Program-made: the position numbers and the translations under genes
Source: Elioraea sp.
Lineage (GTDB): Bacteria > Pseudomonadota > Alphaproteobacteria > Acetobacterales > Acetobacteraceae
Length of the DNA stretch: 64,000 nucleotides
Direction of reading: 5' to 3'
NCBI RefSeq assembly: GCF_022842375.1
Contig: NZ_JALHPR010000019.1
Span: 25,311-89,310, forward strand
Notes under the pieces: model-generated
The model's database searches: none
Told to the model about the DNA's origin: nothing
Seen by the model: only the letters and a program-made list of their open reading frames with translations
Shown here: in pieces, positions 37,298-45,987 of the stretch
How the letters are laid out: each line of letters begins with the position of its first letter
How positions within the stretch are numbered: the stretch's first letter is position 1

Positions 37298-37990
37298 ATG
37301 ACCGGAGAGAAGCCCCGCAAGAGCAAGGGCGGCAAGGACGCGGTGGCGGAGCCTGACGAAGCGACGACGGTGGAAGCCTTCCTCCGCGCCAACCCCGCGT
37401 TCCTGGCCGAGAACCCCGCCCTCTACCGCGCGCTCGCCCCGCCGAAGCGGGTGCATGGCGAGCGGCTGGCCGACCACATGACCGCGATGCTGGAGGCCGA
37501 ACGCGTGCGCGGCACCGAGCTTCGCGGCACGCTCGAGGACCTGATCGCGCACGGCCGCGCCAACCAGGCGAACCAGGCCCGTGCCAACCAGGCGATCCTG
37601 GCCCTTCTCGCCGCCCGCACGCCGGCCGAGGCGTTCGACATCATCGGCCAGGACTGGCCCGACCTGCTCGGCGTCGATGTCGTGACGGTCTGCGCCGAGG
37701 GGCAGGCCGTCACGGGCGCACGTCCGCTCCCGCGTGGCACCGTCGCCAGGCTCCTGCCGTCCTCGGCGCCGATCGCTCTGAGGCCGCAGGCGACCGACAC
37801 CGTGGCGCTCTACGGCGAGGCGGCGGCGCTGGTCGCCTCCGACGCGCTGGCACGGCTGACGCTGGCGCAGGGGGGCGAGGCAATGATCGCCTGTGGCTCG
37901 CGCGATGCCGGGCATTTCGAGCCGCGCCAGGGAACCGAGCTGGTGGCCTTCCTCGCCGCCGCCGTCTCCATCGCGCTCGGCCGTGGTTGA
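37298..37990 (+). CDS. DUF484 family protein
   Basis: A 230-aa protein with a charged N-terminus (EKPRKSKGGKD), the DUF484 entry motif VEAFLRANPAFLAENPALYRAL, a helical stretch rich in Asn/Gln/Ala (RANQANQARANQAILALLAA) and a GAF-like C-terminal domain ending ELVAFLAAAVSIALGR. The family occurs beside xerC in many proteobacteria, as here, where the stop overlaps the xerC start. Its role is unknown; the GAF-like fold suggests ligand sensing or a recombinase accessory function. Confidence 0.88.
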   Translation: MTGEKPRKSKGGKDAVAEPDEATTVEAFLRANPAFLAENPALYRALAPPKRVHGERLADHMTAMLEAERVRGTELRGTLEDLIAHGRANQANQARANQAILALLAARTPAEAFDIIGQDWPDLLGVDVVTVCAEGQAVTGARPLPRGTVARLLPSSAPIALRPQATDTVALYGEAAALVASDALARLTLAQGGEAMIACGSRDAGHFEPRQGTELVAFLAAAVSIALGRG

Positions 37991-38910
37991 GCCTTGGCGT
38001 GGCTGAGGGGTCACTTCTCCAGGCCTATCTCGGCTGGCTCGGGGGCCAGCGGCGCGCGGCGGATGCCACCGTCACCAACTACGCCCGCGATGTCGGCGGG
38101 TTCCTCGGCTTCCTGACCGGGCATCTGGGCGCTGAGCCTGACCGCGCCGCGCTGGGCGCACTGACGCAGGCCGATCTTCGCGGCTGGCTCGCCCAGCTCG
38201 CCGCCTCGGGCCTTGCCGCCCCCTCGCGCGCACGGGCGCTGTCGGCCGTGCGGGGGTTCTTCCGCTTCCTCGCCCGCACCGGCGGGCCGGACAACCCGGC
38301 CGCCGCAGCGCTCGGCTCACCCCGCCGACGCCCGCCCATCCCCCGCGCACTCGGCCAGGACGATGCACGGGTGGTAACGGAGGAGATCTCGGCCGAAGCC
38401 GAACCCTGGGTGGCGGCGCGCGATGCCGCCGTCGCGTCCCTGCTCTACGGCGCTGGGCTTCGCATCGCCGAGGCGCTCTCGCTCACCCGCGCCGAGGCGC
38501 CGCTGCCGGGGGCCGACGCTGGGTTGAGGGTCCGCGGCAAGGGCAACAAGGAGCGCGTGGTGCCGGTTCTGCCCACGGTGCGCGAGGCGGTGGCGGCGTA
38601 TCTCGCCCTCTGCCCGCATGCTCTGGGCCCGGGCGATCCGCTGTTCGTCGGCGTCCGTGGCGGGGCCTTGAACCAGCGCCAGGTGCGGGCGGCGATGATC
38701 ACGCTCCGCCGTGCGCTGGAGCTTCCGGAACACGCGACGCCGCACGCTCTCCGCCACAGCTTCGCGACCCACCTGCTCGAGGGCGGGGCCGATCTCCGCG
38801 CGATCCAGGACCTGCTGGGCCATGCCAGCCTGACGACGACGCAGCGCTACACCGCGGTGGACGAGGCCCGCCTGCTGGCGGTGTGGACGCGCGCGCACCC
38901 GCGGGCATGA
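37987..38910 (+). CDS. xerC: Site-specific tyrosine recombinase XerC
   Basis: A 307-aa tyrosine recombinase that resolves chromosome dimers at dif together with XerD. It has an N-terminal SAM-like core-binding domain (LLQAYLGWLGGQRRAADATV) and a catalytic domain with Arg (YGAGLRIAEALSL), Lys (GKGNKERVVP), HxxR (HALRHSFATH), the His in LLGHASL and the Tyr nucleophile in TTQRYTAVD. TTG 37987 overlaps the DUF484 stop (TTGA); GTG 37999 is the alternative start. The tal-DUF484-xerC operon is a housekeeping context and not a sign of an integrated element. Confidence 0.96.
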   Translation: MSLGVAEGSLLQAYLGWLGGQRRAADATVTNYARDVGGFLGFLTGHLGAEPDRAALGALTQADLRGWLAQLAASGLAAPSRARALSAVRGFFRFLARTGGPDNPAAAALGSPRRRPPIPRALGQDDARVVTEEISAEAEPWVAARDAAVASLLYGAGLRIAEALSLTRAEAPLPGADAGLRVRGKGNKERVVPVLPTVREAVAAYLALCPHALGPGDPLFVGVRGGALNQRQVRAAMITLRRALELPEHATPHALRHSFATHLLEGGADLRAIQDLLGHASLTTTQRYTAVDEARLLAVWTRAHPRA

Positions 38911-38947
38911 GGCGGGGGGCGCGAGGGGGGGGCGCGGCAGCCGATGA

Positions 38948-38976
38948 TTGAACCTGGGCCCGGTTTTCCCTATCTT
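38948..38976 (+). promoter_or_regulatory. Candidate sigma-70 promoter of a small transcription unit
   Basis: TTGAAC (38948-38953), a 17-base spacer and TATCTT (38971-38976). Transcription would start near 38983 and end at the hairpin at 39075, giving an RNA of roughly 115 bases. Confidence 0.5.
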
Positions 38977-39017
38977 CATGCGGCAGGGGCACACTCAACC
39001 CCGCGAAGGAGGTTCCC

Positions 39018-39047
39018 ATGATCAACCGACGCTGGCCGATCGTCTGA
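39018..39047 (+). CDS. Nine-codon ORF (MINRRWPIV) with strong Shine-Dalgarno
   Basis: AGGAGG (39008-39013) lies four bases before ATG 39018; the frame encodes MINRRWPIV and stops at TGA 39045-39047. Together with the promoter upstream and the intrinsic terminator downstream it forms a complete ~115-base transcription unit. It resembles an attenuator leader or a dual-function small RNA. It is not followed by a plus-strand gene, since the next gene points the other way. The single Trp is too few for a classical trp leader. No family is recognised. Confidence 0.45.
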   Translation: MINRRWPIV

Positions 39048-39074
39048 CGCAGCTCATGTCGTGACGCTTGGCAG

Positions 39075-39098
39075 AGCGGCCCCCATGGCCGCTTTTTT
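39075..39098 (+). terminator. Intrinsic terminator
   Basis: AGCGGCC-CCCAT-GGCCGCT with a six-base T-run (39093-39098): a seven-base perfect stem with a five-base loop, the clearest rho-independent terminator in the window. It ends the small unit after xerC and perhaps read-through from tal-xerC. Confidence 0.85.
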
Positions 39099-39128
39099 CT
39101 TGTCCGCCCGCCCGGCCGGCGAACACGA

Positions 39129-39923
39129 TCAGCGCCTGCCCCCCGCAGCCGGCGCGAGGAAGTCCGGAAGGTCAGCCGGGCCTCCGACAACCGCCATGAG
39201 GCCCTCGAGGGCGCGGCACGTCGTCGGCAGGTAGTCGTTCGCCATCCGCTCCCCGATATGGGCATAGAGCTGGTTCTGGCGGTCACGTTCGAGCGCGTGG
39301 AACGCGTCGAGGCCGAGCGCATTGTAGGCTTGGGTCATGGACTCGTCGACTTCGTAGAACCGGACCACCGCACCCACGACCGCCGGCGGCAGCAACCCGA
39401 GCGCCTCCTGGTTTCCGACATAGACGGGATAGGCGGGCGGAACCGGCACTGCAAACGGCTTGAACCCGTCGGGCTTGGCCGAGAGCGCCGCGAGCAACTC
39501 CGGCGCCAGCGAATAGTAGGTGACCTCGGCGTTGACCCTGATCTCGGCCGCCAGCGCGACCGCCACGGCCCGGCGCCGGTCATCCAGCCTGCGGCGATAG
39601 GCGAGCCAGGAGCCGATCGCGGTGATCCCGCCGACCAGAAGGATCGCCTTGCCGTCCGGCATCGATGCATCGCTCAGCAGCACGAAAAGCAGTGCCGCAA
39701 GCGCAATTGCAGCCCAGACAGGATCGAGGGCGCCGTCGTCGAACCGCATGGGCCGTGCACCACCCCGCTCCAGCCCGGCCTGGCGGGCCACGACGGCGGT
39801 GCCGAGAGCCACCGCCGCCGCCACGGCAAGCCCCGCCGCGACATTCCCCGCGAGGCCGGCCGGCAGCGCCGCGAAGGCCGCGAGCGCCAACGCTCCGAGG
39901 ATGCCGAGAATGATCCGATCCAC
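39129..39923 (-). CDS. Multi-pass membrane protein, unknown function
   Basis: A 264-aa protein starting at GTG 39923 (VDRIILGILGALALAAF). The N-terminal half has four hydrophobic segments: IILGILGALALAAFAAL, VAAGLAVAAAVALGTAVVA, WAAIALAALLFVLLS and AILLVGGITAIGSWLAY. The C-terminal half is soluble and mixed, starting RRLDDRRRAVAVALAAEIRVNAE and containing FYEVDESMTQAYNALG. The frame is open far upstream, but that part overlaps the PGPGW gene and is Arg/Pro-rich. I do not recognise the family; the EIRVN...Y pattern recalls membrane proteins with a cytosolic helical sensor part. The start is uncertain. Confidence 0.65.
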   Translation of the reverse strand: MDRIILGILGALALAAFAALPAGLAGNVAAGLAVAAAVALGTAVVARQAGLERGGARPMRFDDGALDPVWAAIALAALLFVLLSDASMPDGKAILLVGGITAIGSWLAYRRRLDDRRRAVAVALAAEIRVNAEVTYYSLAPELLAALSAKPDGFKPFAVPVPPAYPVYVGNQEALGLLPPAVVGAVVRFYEVDESMTQAYNALGLDAFHALERDRQNQLYAHIGERMANDYLPTTCRALEGLMAVVGGPADLPDFLAPAAGGRR

Positions 39924-39973
39924 CGGCAGGCCAGCGTCTGGCAGCGTCTCGCGCGGGCCGGACGCCACCGCCG

Positions 39974-40312
39974 CTACCGCTTCACCTGGTACACGGTGCG
40001 CCGCACCTTCCGCCGCCAGCGGGTGAGCCAGGCCGTCGCGCGCTCGCGGCCCTGGTCCATCTGGCCGGTGTATTTCGGGAATTTCCGCCTGAGCCAGTCG
40101 ATCGTCCGCTGCGCCCAGCTGTATTCCTCGCGCAGGATGTAGAGCCCCACGGCGAGGAACAGGAAGCCCTGCAGGAACGGAAGGAACAGCCCCACGACGC
40201 CAAGTGCGAGGAACCCCCAGCCGGACATGATCTTGCCCCGCCGCGCCCAGCGGCTCGGCGGCCGGGGCGGCAGCATGCGGGGAATGTCGAGATAGTCGCG
40301 GCGGCGGGCCAT
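39974..40312 (-). CDS. Small PGPGW-like transmembrane protein
   Basis: A 112-aa membrane protein: a basic N-terminus (MARRRDYLDIPRMLPPRPPS) precedes two hydrophobic helices (WGFLALGVVGLFLPFLQGF and LFLAVGLYILREEY), and the C-terminus is strongly basic and amphipathic (WLRRKFPKYTGQ ... RWRRKVRRTVYQVKR). The GxxGLFLPFLQG hairpin followed by an arginine-rich helix fits the PGPGW/DUF454-like membrane family. Function unknown. Its start lies 82 bases from the divergent MFS gene, so both promoters share that gap. Confidence 0.72.
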   Translation of the reverse strand: MARRRDYLDIPRMLPPRPPSRWARRGKIMSGWGFLALGVVGLFLPFLQGFLFLAVGLYILREEYSWAQRTIDWLRRKFPKYTGQMDQGRERATAWLTRWRRKVRRTVYQVKR

Positions 40313-40394
40313 GGCCGGGGGATATGCCCGCCCGGAGCCCTGGGCGCAACCCACACCCCTTGCGGCGATCCCAGATCGGCAGGATCGTGAAACG

Positions 40395-41627
40395 ATGCCG
40401 CCCCAGCCCGTTTCGGGCCATTCGCCCATGCCGCCTGCCGTGCCACGGCCCTTGCTGCTCGCGGGGCTCGGCGCGGCGCAGATCCTCGGCTGGGGCTCGA
40501 CCTTCTACCTCCCCTCCGTGCTCGGCCCGTCGATGGGTGCCTCGCTCGGCCTCACGCAGGACATCGTCTTCGCCGGTGTGACGGTGATGTATCTCGTCGG
40601 TGCGACGATCGCTCCCGCCGCCGGGCGCGCGGTCGATGCACGCGGCGCGCGGGTGGTGATGGCCACCGGCTCCGTCATCGCGGCCGCAGCACTCGTGCTG
40701 CTTGCCACGGCCCAGGACCTCTCCTCCTACGCTGCTGCCTGGGTGGTGGTCGGCCTAATGCTGCCGCTCACCCTCGGGCAGGTTGGCTTCGCCGCGATCA
40801 CCCAGGCCGTGCCCGGGCCGGCCACCCGGCGGGCGATGACGCTGCTGACGCTGATCACGGGGTTCACGTCCACGCTTGCCTGGCCGGCGACGGCCGCGCT
40901 CGAGGCCTGGCTCGGCTGGCGGGGCACCTGCGCGGTGTTCGCTGCGGCGCACCTTGCGATCGGCCTGCCGCTCTACCTCTCGGTTCTGCCGCGCGCCGCA
41001 TCGGTGCGTCCGGCAGCGGGGAAGGGCGAGGCACCCCCCGGTACGATGCCTCCCGGTACGATCCCGTTCGGCCGCTTCGTGCTGCTCGTGCTCGCGCTCG
41101 GCGTGCCGAATGCGATCGGCTCGGGCGTCCAGCTCGTGACCATCCCGCTCTTTGCCGCCCTCGGCCACGCGCCGGCCACCGCGATCGCGCTTGCGTCCCT
41201 CCACGGGCCGGCGCAGGTGGCAGCGCGGGTGGTCGACCTGGCGCTGGGGCCGCGGACGACGGCGATGACGACGGGGCTGTTCTCCGCCATCGTGCTGCCG
41301 CTCTCGCTGCTGCCGCTGGCAGGCGGGGGGAGCACGCTGCTGGCCGGGCTGTTCGTGCTGCTGTTCGGCGTCGCCAACGGGCTGATGACGGTGGTGCGCG
41401 CAGCACTTCCGCTGGAGCTTGCCGGTCCTGCCGGCTACGGCACGCTCACCGGGCGGCTCGCGCTGCCGACCAACGTGATGATCGCCCTTTCCCCGCCGCT
41501 CTTCGCCGCCGTGCTCGCGCGCGGCGGGCCGTTGGGCGCGGCAGCGCTCGCATTCGCGCTCTCGCTGATCGCGCTTGCCGCACTTGCCACGCTCGCGCTC
41601 GAGCGCACTCGTGAGCCGCGCGGCTGA
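40395..41627 (+). CDS. Major facilitator superfamily transporter
   Basis: A 410-aa, 12-helix MFS protein. The inter-helix loop 2-3 motif is partly kept (GRAVDARGARVVMATGS). Helix 1 reads LLLAGLGAAQILGWGSTFYLP, as in MFS members annotated as aromatic compound or monocarboxylate-type permeases, but the substrate cannot be told. The start ATG 40395 (MPPQPVSG) avoids overlap with the divergent PGPGW gene; a second Met 11 residues later is possible. The C-terminus converges on the DUF4239 gene with 17 bases between stops. Confidence 0.88.
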   Translation: MPPQPVSGHSPMPPAVPRPLLLAGLGAAQILGWGSTFYLPSVLGPSMGASLGLTQDIVFAGVTVMYLVGATIAPAAGRAVDARGARVVMATGSVIAAAALVLLATAQDLSSYAAAWVVVGLMLPLTLGQVGFAAITQAVPGPATRRAMTLLTLITGFTSTLAWPATAALEAWLGWRGTCAVFAAAHLAIGLPLYLSVLPRAASVRPAAGKGEAPPGTMPPGTIPFGRFVLLVLALGVPNAIGSGVQLVTIPLFAALGHAPATAIALASLHGPAQVAARVVDLALGPRTTAMTTGLFSAIVLPLSLLPLAGGGSTLLAGLFVLLFGVANGLMTVVRAALPLELAGPAGYGTLTGRLALPTNVMIALSPPLFAAVLARGGPLGAAALAFALSLIALAALATLALERTREPRG

Positions 41628-41644
41628 GCGTCACCGTCGCACGG

Positions 41645-42460
41645 TCAACGTCTGGGGCCGAAGCCCTCCAGTGTCCACTCGAGCGGCGCGTGGCTCACCG
41701 TCACCGTTCCCTGGCGCGGGCGGTTGATGTCGATGATCAACACGATCGCCGACGCCCAGAGCACGAGCAGCAGCGTCGACATCACGAGCTGCCGCGTGCC
41801 GCCGACGCCGAAATGATACCCCATCGCACCAACCGCGATGATCGACGTCCACAGCAGCAGCCTCAGGATGTGCGGGGGCACACGCTCGGTAAAGTACCTC
41901 TTCTGCGTCATCGCGAGGTCGAACGTCTCGTTAAGCGCCGCGAGCATCAGGCCGGAGATCGGCGTCGGCGCCGCCCGCGCGACGACGGTCGCAGTCTCCC
42001 ACAGCGTGGTCTGGAGCGCCGCCGTCTCCGCGTCGAGCCGGTCGGCATCGGCGCGGGTGCGGATGTCGCGATAAACACGGATGCGCACCTCCGTATAGTC
42101 GACCAGCGCGCGCTGCATCCGCGCACCTTCCTCGCCACCGATCACGCCGGCGCGCAGCCAGGCCGTGCCGATCGCGTTCGCCTCGTCGAGCACGACGGCG
42201 CGACGCTCATCGTGCCGGCCTTCGGCGAGCGAGAGCGTGATGCCGAGCAGGAAGGCGAGAAGCCCGAGGATGCCGCCGACGATGAACCCGATGCCCGACC
42301 GCGCCGGCTCATCCGCAGCGCGGCGCTCGAACGCGCGACGGCCGATGCGGTAGCCGAATTCCGTCACCGCCATGAGCAGCAGAACGAGCACGACGAAGAG
42401 CAGCATCAGGCTCTCATCGGCGACGGCGGCGAGTGCCTCGAGCAGGAATGCGTGACCCAT
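41645..42460 (-). CDS. DUF4239-like membrane protein
   Basis: A 271-aa protein with an N-terminal helix (LMLLFVVLVLLLMAVTEFGYRIG), a second helix GFIVGGILGLLAFLLGITLSLA, a long amphipathic region (DERRAVVLDEANAIGTAWLR ... YTEVRIRVYRDIR) and two C-terminal helices (ILRLLLWTSIIAVGAMGYHFG and LLLVLWASAIVLIIDINRPRQG). The DEANAIGT..LRA motif and the terminal DINRPRQG are typical of DUF4239 (bestrophin-like) proteins. The ATG at 42460 is preceded by GGAGAGAG. It follows lpdA by 23 bases on the same strand. Function unknown; the fold suggests a possible anion-channel-like role. Confidence 0.8.
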   Translation of the reverse strand: MGHAFLLEALAAVADESLMLLFVVLVLLLMAVTEFGYRIGRRAFERRAADEPARSGIGFIVGGILGLLAFLLGITLSLAEGRHDERRAVVLDEANAIGTAWLRAGVIGGEEGARMQRALVDYTEVRIRVYRDIRTRADADRLDAETAALQTTLWETATVVARAAPTPISGLMLAALNETFDLAMTQKRYFTERVPPHILRLLLWTSIIAVGAMGYHFGVGGTRQLVMSTLLLVLWASAIVLIIDINRPRQGTVTVSHAPLEWTLEGFGPRR

Positions 42461-42483
42461 CGCGCTCTCTCCAATCACTGCCG

Positions 42484-43893
42484 CTAAATGTGGATCGGGC
42501 GCCCCGCGACCGCGAGTGCGGCTTCCTTCACCGCCTCGTTCAGCGAGGGGTGGGCATGCGAGGTGCGCGCGACATCCTCGGCGGAGGCGGAGAACTCCAC
42601 CGCGAGCGCGAGCTCGGCGATGATCGTTCCGGCATCGGGGCCGATGATGTGGGCGCCGAGGATGCGGTCGGTCACGGCATCGGCGAGGATCTTCACGAAT
42701 CCGTCCGTCTCGCCCATCGCACGCGCTCGGCCATTGGCGGTGAACGGGAACTTGCCGGATTTGTAGGCGACGTTCGCTGACTTCAGCTGCTCCTCGGTCG
42801 CGCCCACCGAGGCGACCTCGGGCCACGTGTACACCACGCCGGGGATCGCATCGTAGTTGATGTGCGGATGCTCGCCGGCAATCTGTTCCGCCAGCGCAAC
42901 ACCCTCCTCCTCTGCCTTGTGGGCGAGCATCGGGCCAACGATGACATCGCCGATCGCCCAGATGCCGGGAACGGAGGTGGCGAACCCTTCCGTCTTCACA
43001 CGGCCCCGCTCGTCGAGCACGATGCCGACGGCCTCAAGATTCAGCCCCGCCGTGTGCGGCTTCCGGCCAATCGCGACGAGCACGACATCGGCCACGATCT
43101 CCTCCGCCGCACCGCCCTTGGCGGGCTCGACCGTCAGCACCACGCCCTCGTTCGTCGTGCGGGCACCCGTCACCTTGGTGCCGAGGCGGAAGGTCATGCC
43201 CTGCTTGCCGAGGATGCGGTGGAAATGCTTCGCCACCTCGCCGTCCATCGTCGGCACCAGGCGGTCGAGATACTCCACCACCGTCACCTTGGCGCCGAGC
43301 CGCATCCATACCGAGCCGAGCTCAAGCCCGATATAGCCGCCGCCGATCACCACCATGTGGCCGGGAACCGTTTCGAGCTCGAGCCCGCCGGTCGAGGTCA
43401 CGATCCGCTTCTCGTCCACCGTCACGCCGGGCAGGTCGACGCTGTCGGAGCCCGTTGCGATCACGATATGCTTCGTCGTGTGCGCGGTGCCGTCCACCTC
43501 CACCACGCCGGGGGCGGCGATGCGGCCGGTGCCCTTCAGCCACGTCACCTTGTTCTTCTTGAACAGGAACTCGATGCCCTGGACGTTGGCCTTCACCACC
43601 TCGCCCTTGCGCGCGAGCATGCGGCCGAGATCGAGTGCCACCTCGCCCTTGATGGTGATGCCGTGGTCATCGAGGCCGTGCTTCGCCTCGGCGAACTTCT
43701 CCGACGATTGCAGCATCGCCTTCGATGGGATGCAGCCGACGTTCAGGCAGGTTCCGCCGAGCGTGGCGCGCCTTTCAACGCACGCCACCTTCATGCCGAG
43801 CTGTGCCGCCCGGATGGCACAGACATAGCCGCCGGGCCCTCCGCCGATGACGATCACGTCGAACGCGGTCCCTGGCGATGCTGTCTCCGGCAT
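42484..43893 (-). CDS. lpdA: Dihydrolipoyl dehydrogenase (E3)
   Basis: A 469-aa flavoprotein that reoxidises dihydrolipoamide in the 2-oxo acid dehydrogenase complexes and the glycine cleavage system. The FAD dinucleotide fold is [19 protein letters not shown]. The redox disulfide is [16 protein letters not shown], the NAD-binding site [15 protein letters not shown], the second FAD site [22 protein letters not shown], and the His/Glu base pair [10 protein letters not shown]. No E1/E2 genes lie next to it, so it is a standalone copy that may serve several complexes. Confidence 0.97.
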   Translation of the reverse strand: MPETASPGTAFDVIVIGGGPGGYVCAIRAAQLGMKVACVERRATLGGTCLNVGCIPSKAMLQSSEKFAEAKHGLDDHGITIKGEVALDLGRMLARKGEVVKANVQGIEFLFKKNKVTWLKGTGRIAAPGVVEVDGTAHTTKHIVIATGSDSVDLPGVTVDEKRIVTSTGGLELETVPGHMVVIGGGYIGLELGSVWMRLGAKVTVVEYLDRLVPTMDGEVAKHFHRILGKQGMTFRLGTKVTGARTTNEGVVLTVEPAKGGAAEEIVADVVLVAIGRKPHTAGLNLEAVGIVLDERGRVKTEGFATSVPGIWAIGDVIVGPMLAHKAEEEGVALAEQIAGEHPHINYDAIPGVVYTWPEVASVGATEEQLKSANVAYKSGKFPFTANGRARAMGETDGFVKILADAVTDRILGAHIIGPDAGTIIAELALAVEFSASAEDVARTSHAHPSLNEAVKEAALAVAGRPIHI

Positions 43894-43907
43894 GGTGCGT
43901 GTCCCTC

Positions 43908-44630
43908 TCAGCGTCCATGGAATTCGGTGCGCGCGATCGTGGCGATCTCGGCGAGCGACGTCACCGACCAGTCAGGCACGACATGCGCATCGGGCGTCGC
44001 CCCTGTTCCCGTGCGACGCGCACGGCGGTTCACCCACACGCACGGGATGCCGAGCGCGCGGGCGGGTGCGATGTCGTGGAACTTCGACTGCGCGACGTGC
44101 AGCACCTCACCCTTGCCGATGCCGAGCGTGGCAAGATGCGCAAGGGCCGCCTGGAAATGCGCATGGTGCGGCTTGTAGTGGCCGACATCTTCCGCCGTGA
44201 CGAGAAAGTGCGGCGCGGTGCCGATCGCGGTGATCGAGCCCGCGATGGACTCACGGTCGACGTTGGAGAGGATGCCGAGCGTGAAGCGGCCATGCAGGTC
44301 GGCGAAGGCAGCAGGCGTGTCGGGAAAGGGCGGCCAGTGCGGCACCGAGGCGCCGAACGCGGCGGCCGTTGCGAGGTCGCGGCGAAGCCCCAGACGGTCC
44401 GCCAGTTCGAGGTAGCTGCGTTCGAGGATCACCGGGTAGAGCGCGGCGGGGTCGACCTCCTGCTGGCGGTGCTCGATATCGGCAAAGGCCTCGAGGATCC
44501 GCGCGTCGGCCCAGTCCTTGCCTTGCGCGCGCGCCAGCGGGGCGACGAAGCCGAGGATGCCCTGCTCCCAGTCGATCAGCGTGCCGTAGCAATCGAAGGT
44601 GAGCGCCTTGAAGCGCCTGAGGTCGAGCAC
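43908..44630 (-). CDS. HAD superfamily hydrolase, haloacid dehalogenase type II-like
   Basis: A 240-aa HAD-fold hydrolase. Motif I is [12 protein letters not shown] with the nucleophilic Asp, motif [10 protein letters not shown], motif [13 protein letters not shown] (Lys), and motif IV includes [31 protein letters not shown] with QSKFHD is characteristic of the haloacid dehalogenase-like group; dehalogenase activity is not proven by this. GTG 44630 is chosen because GGGAGG lies eight bases upstream; a TTG at 44648 would overlap the upstream gene by 14 bases. Confidence 0.88.
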   Translation of the reverse strand: MLDLRRFKALTFDCYGTLIDWEQGILGFVAPLARAQGKDWADARILEAFADIEHRQQEVDPAALYPVILERSYLELADRLGLRRDLATAAAFGASVPHWPPFPDTPAAFADLHGRFTLGILSNVDRESIAGSITAIGTAPHFLVTAEDVGHYKPHHAHFQAALAHLATLGIGKGEVLHVAQSKFHDIAPARALGIPCVWVNRRARRTGTGATPDAHVVPDWSVTSLAEIATIARTEFHGR

Positions 44631-44634
44631 CGCG

Positions 44635-45987
44635 TCAGCCTCCCGCAACCGTCAGCCCGTCGATGCGGATGGTCGGCGCATCGGTGCCGCGGCGGAACAC
44701 GAGGTCGTTCGCCGGAACCAGGCGGGCGAACATGTCCTTGAGGTTGCCCGCCACCGTGATCTCGGCCACCGGCTCGGCCAGCACGCCGCCGCGGATCATG
44801 AAGCCGGCAGCGCCGCGGCTGTAGTCGCCGGTCACGGGGTTGATGCCCATGCCGATCAGCTCGGTGATGTAGAGCCCCTCGACGATGTCGCTCATCAGCG
44901 CCTCTGGGGTGATCGTTCCGGCGGCAAGCCAGACATTCGTCGTTGCCGGCGAGGGCGGGCCCGCGACGCCGCGCGAGGCGTGGCCGGTGGTGGCAAGCCC
45001 CAGCATGCGCGCGGTGCGGCTGTCGAGGATCCAGGTGGTGAGCACGCCGCCCTCGATGATCGCGCGGGCGCGCGTCGCCACGCCCTCGGCGTCGAACGGG
45101 CGGGAGCGGAGGCCGCGCGCGCGCGTCGGGTCGTCGTGGATCGCGACGGAGGGGTTGAACAGCGCGGCGCCGAGGCTGTCCTTCAGGAACGAGGTGCCGC
45201 GCGCGACGGAGGCGCCGTTGATCGCCGATGTGAGGTGGCCGACCAGGCTGGAGGCGACGCGCGGGTGATACACCACCGGCATGCTCGCGGTCGCCGGCCG
45301 GCGTGGGTTCAGCCGTGCGATCGCCTGTTCTCCCGCGCGACGGCCGAGCATCGCCGCATCCTCGAGGTCGGCCAGGTGGGCGGCCGTCGCGTAGTCATAG
45401 TCACGCTCCATGCCCGTTCCCTCGCCGGCGACCGCCGTGACGGAGACGGAATGGCTGGTGCGCGCATACGATCCCGCGAACCCGTTGGTCGCGACGATGG
45501 CCACCGCCGCGCGGCCGAAGCCTGCCTCGGCCCCCTCCGTGTTGCTGATGCCGGGAACGGCGAGCGCTGCATCCTCGGCCGCCGCGGCGCGGGCGGACAA
45601 CAGCGTGACATCGGGCGCGGCGTCATCGACGAGATCGAGGGCGGCCAGCCGCGCGGCGAGACCAGCGGCGCCATCGGGTGCCGCCGCCAAGCCCGCGTGC
45701 GGGTCCTCGGGCACGGCCTTCGCCATCGCCACCGCACGCTCGGCCAGCCTTGCGAAGCCAGCGGGGCTCGTGTCGGTGGTCGCGACGATCGCCTGGCGCG
45801 TGCCGACGAAAACGCGAAGCCCGATATCGCGGCTCTCCGCGCGCTCGACATGCTCGGTGTGGCCGAGGCGCCGCTGCACGGAAAGCGAGGCGCCTTCCGC
45901 GAACATCGCATCCGCGGCATCGGCGCCGGCGCGTTTCGCCGCGGCAACGAGGTCGGCGAGGATGCCGAGGCGATCGGGCTCGCTCAT
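44635..45987 (-). CDS. pmbA: TldD/PmbA family metallopeptidase-like protein
   Basis: A 450-aa protein of the PmbA/TldD family. The conserved N-terminal helix pattern (ADAADAMFAEGASLSVQRRLG, HVERAESRDIGLRVFVG) and the C-terminal core (ASRGVAGPPSPATTNVWLAAG, LYITELIGMGINPVTGDYSRGAAGFMI) are both present. In the TldD-TldE heterodimer PmbA/TldE is the partner lacking the HExxxH zinc motif; no HExxxH is visible here, which supports PmbA. A TldD gene is not in the window. The complex degrades unfolded peptides and matures some peptide natural products. The ATG overlaps the M16 stop (ATGA). Confidence 0.9.
   Translation of the reverse strand: MSEPDRLGILADLVAAAKRAGADAADAMFAEGASLSVQRRLGHTEHVERAESRDIGLRVFVGTRQAIVATTDTSPAGFARLAERAVAMAKAVPEDPHAGLAAAPDGAAGLAARLAALDLVDDAAPDVTLLSARAAAAEDAALAVPGISNTEGAEAGFGRAAVAIVATNGFAGSYARTSHSVSVTAVAGEGTGMERDYDYATAAHLADLEDAAMLGRRAGEQAIARLNPRRPATASMPVVYHPRVASSLVGHLTSAINGASVARGTSFLKDSLGAALFNPSVAIHDDPTRARGLRSRPFDAEGVATRARAIIEGGVLTTWILDSRTARMLGLATTGHASRGVAGPPSPATTNVWLAAGTITPEALMSDIVEGLYITELIGMGINPVTGDYSRGAAGFMIRGGVLAEPVAEITVAGNLKDMFARLVPANDLVFRRGTDAPTIRIDGLTVAGG

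Noticed and set aside
34245..37301. A 1018-residue plus-strand open frame across priA and tal
   Set aside because: PriA on the opposite strand and tal in another frame carry all the conserved motifs; the long frame is compositional.
37987..38910. Integrase marking a prophage or genomic island
   Set aside because: The tal-DUF484-xerC context and active-site layout are those of housekeeping XerC; no phage genes or attachment repeats flank it.
39018..39047. Tryptophan-operon attenuator leader peptide
   Set aside because: Only one Trp codon is present and no biosynthesis gene follows on the same strand.
44630..44648. TTG 44648 as start of the HAD hydrolase
   Set aside because: GTG 44630 has GGGAGG at the right distance and avoids a 14-base overlap with the upstream gene.
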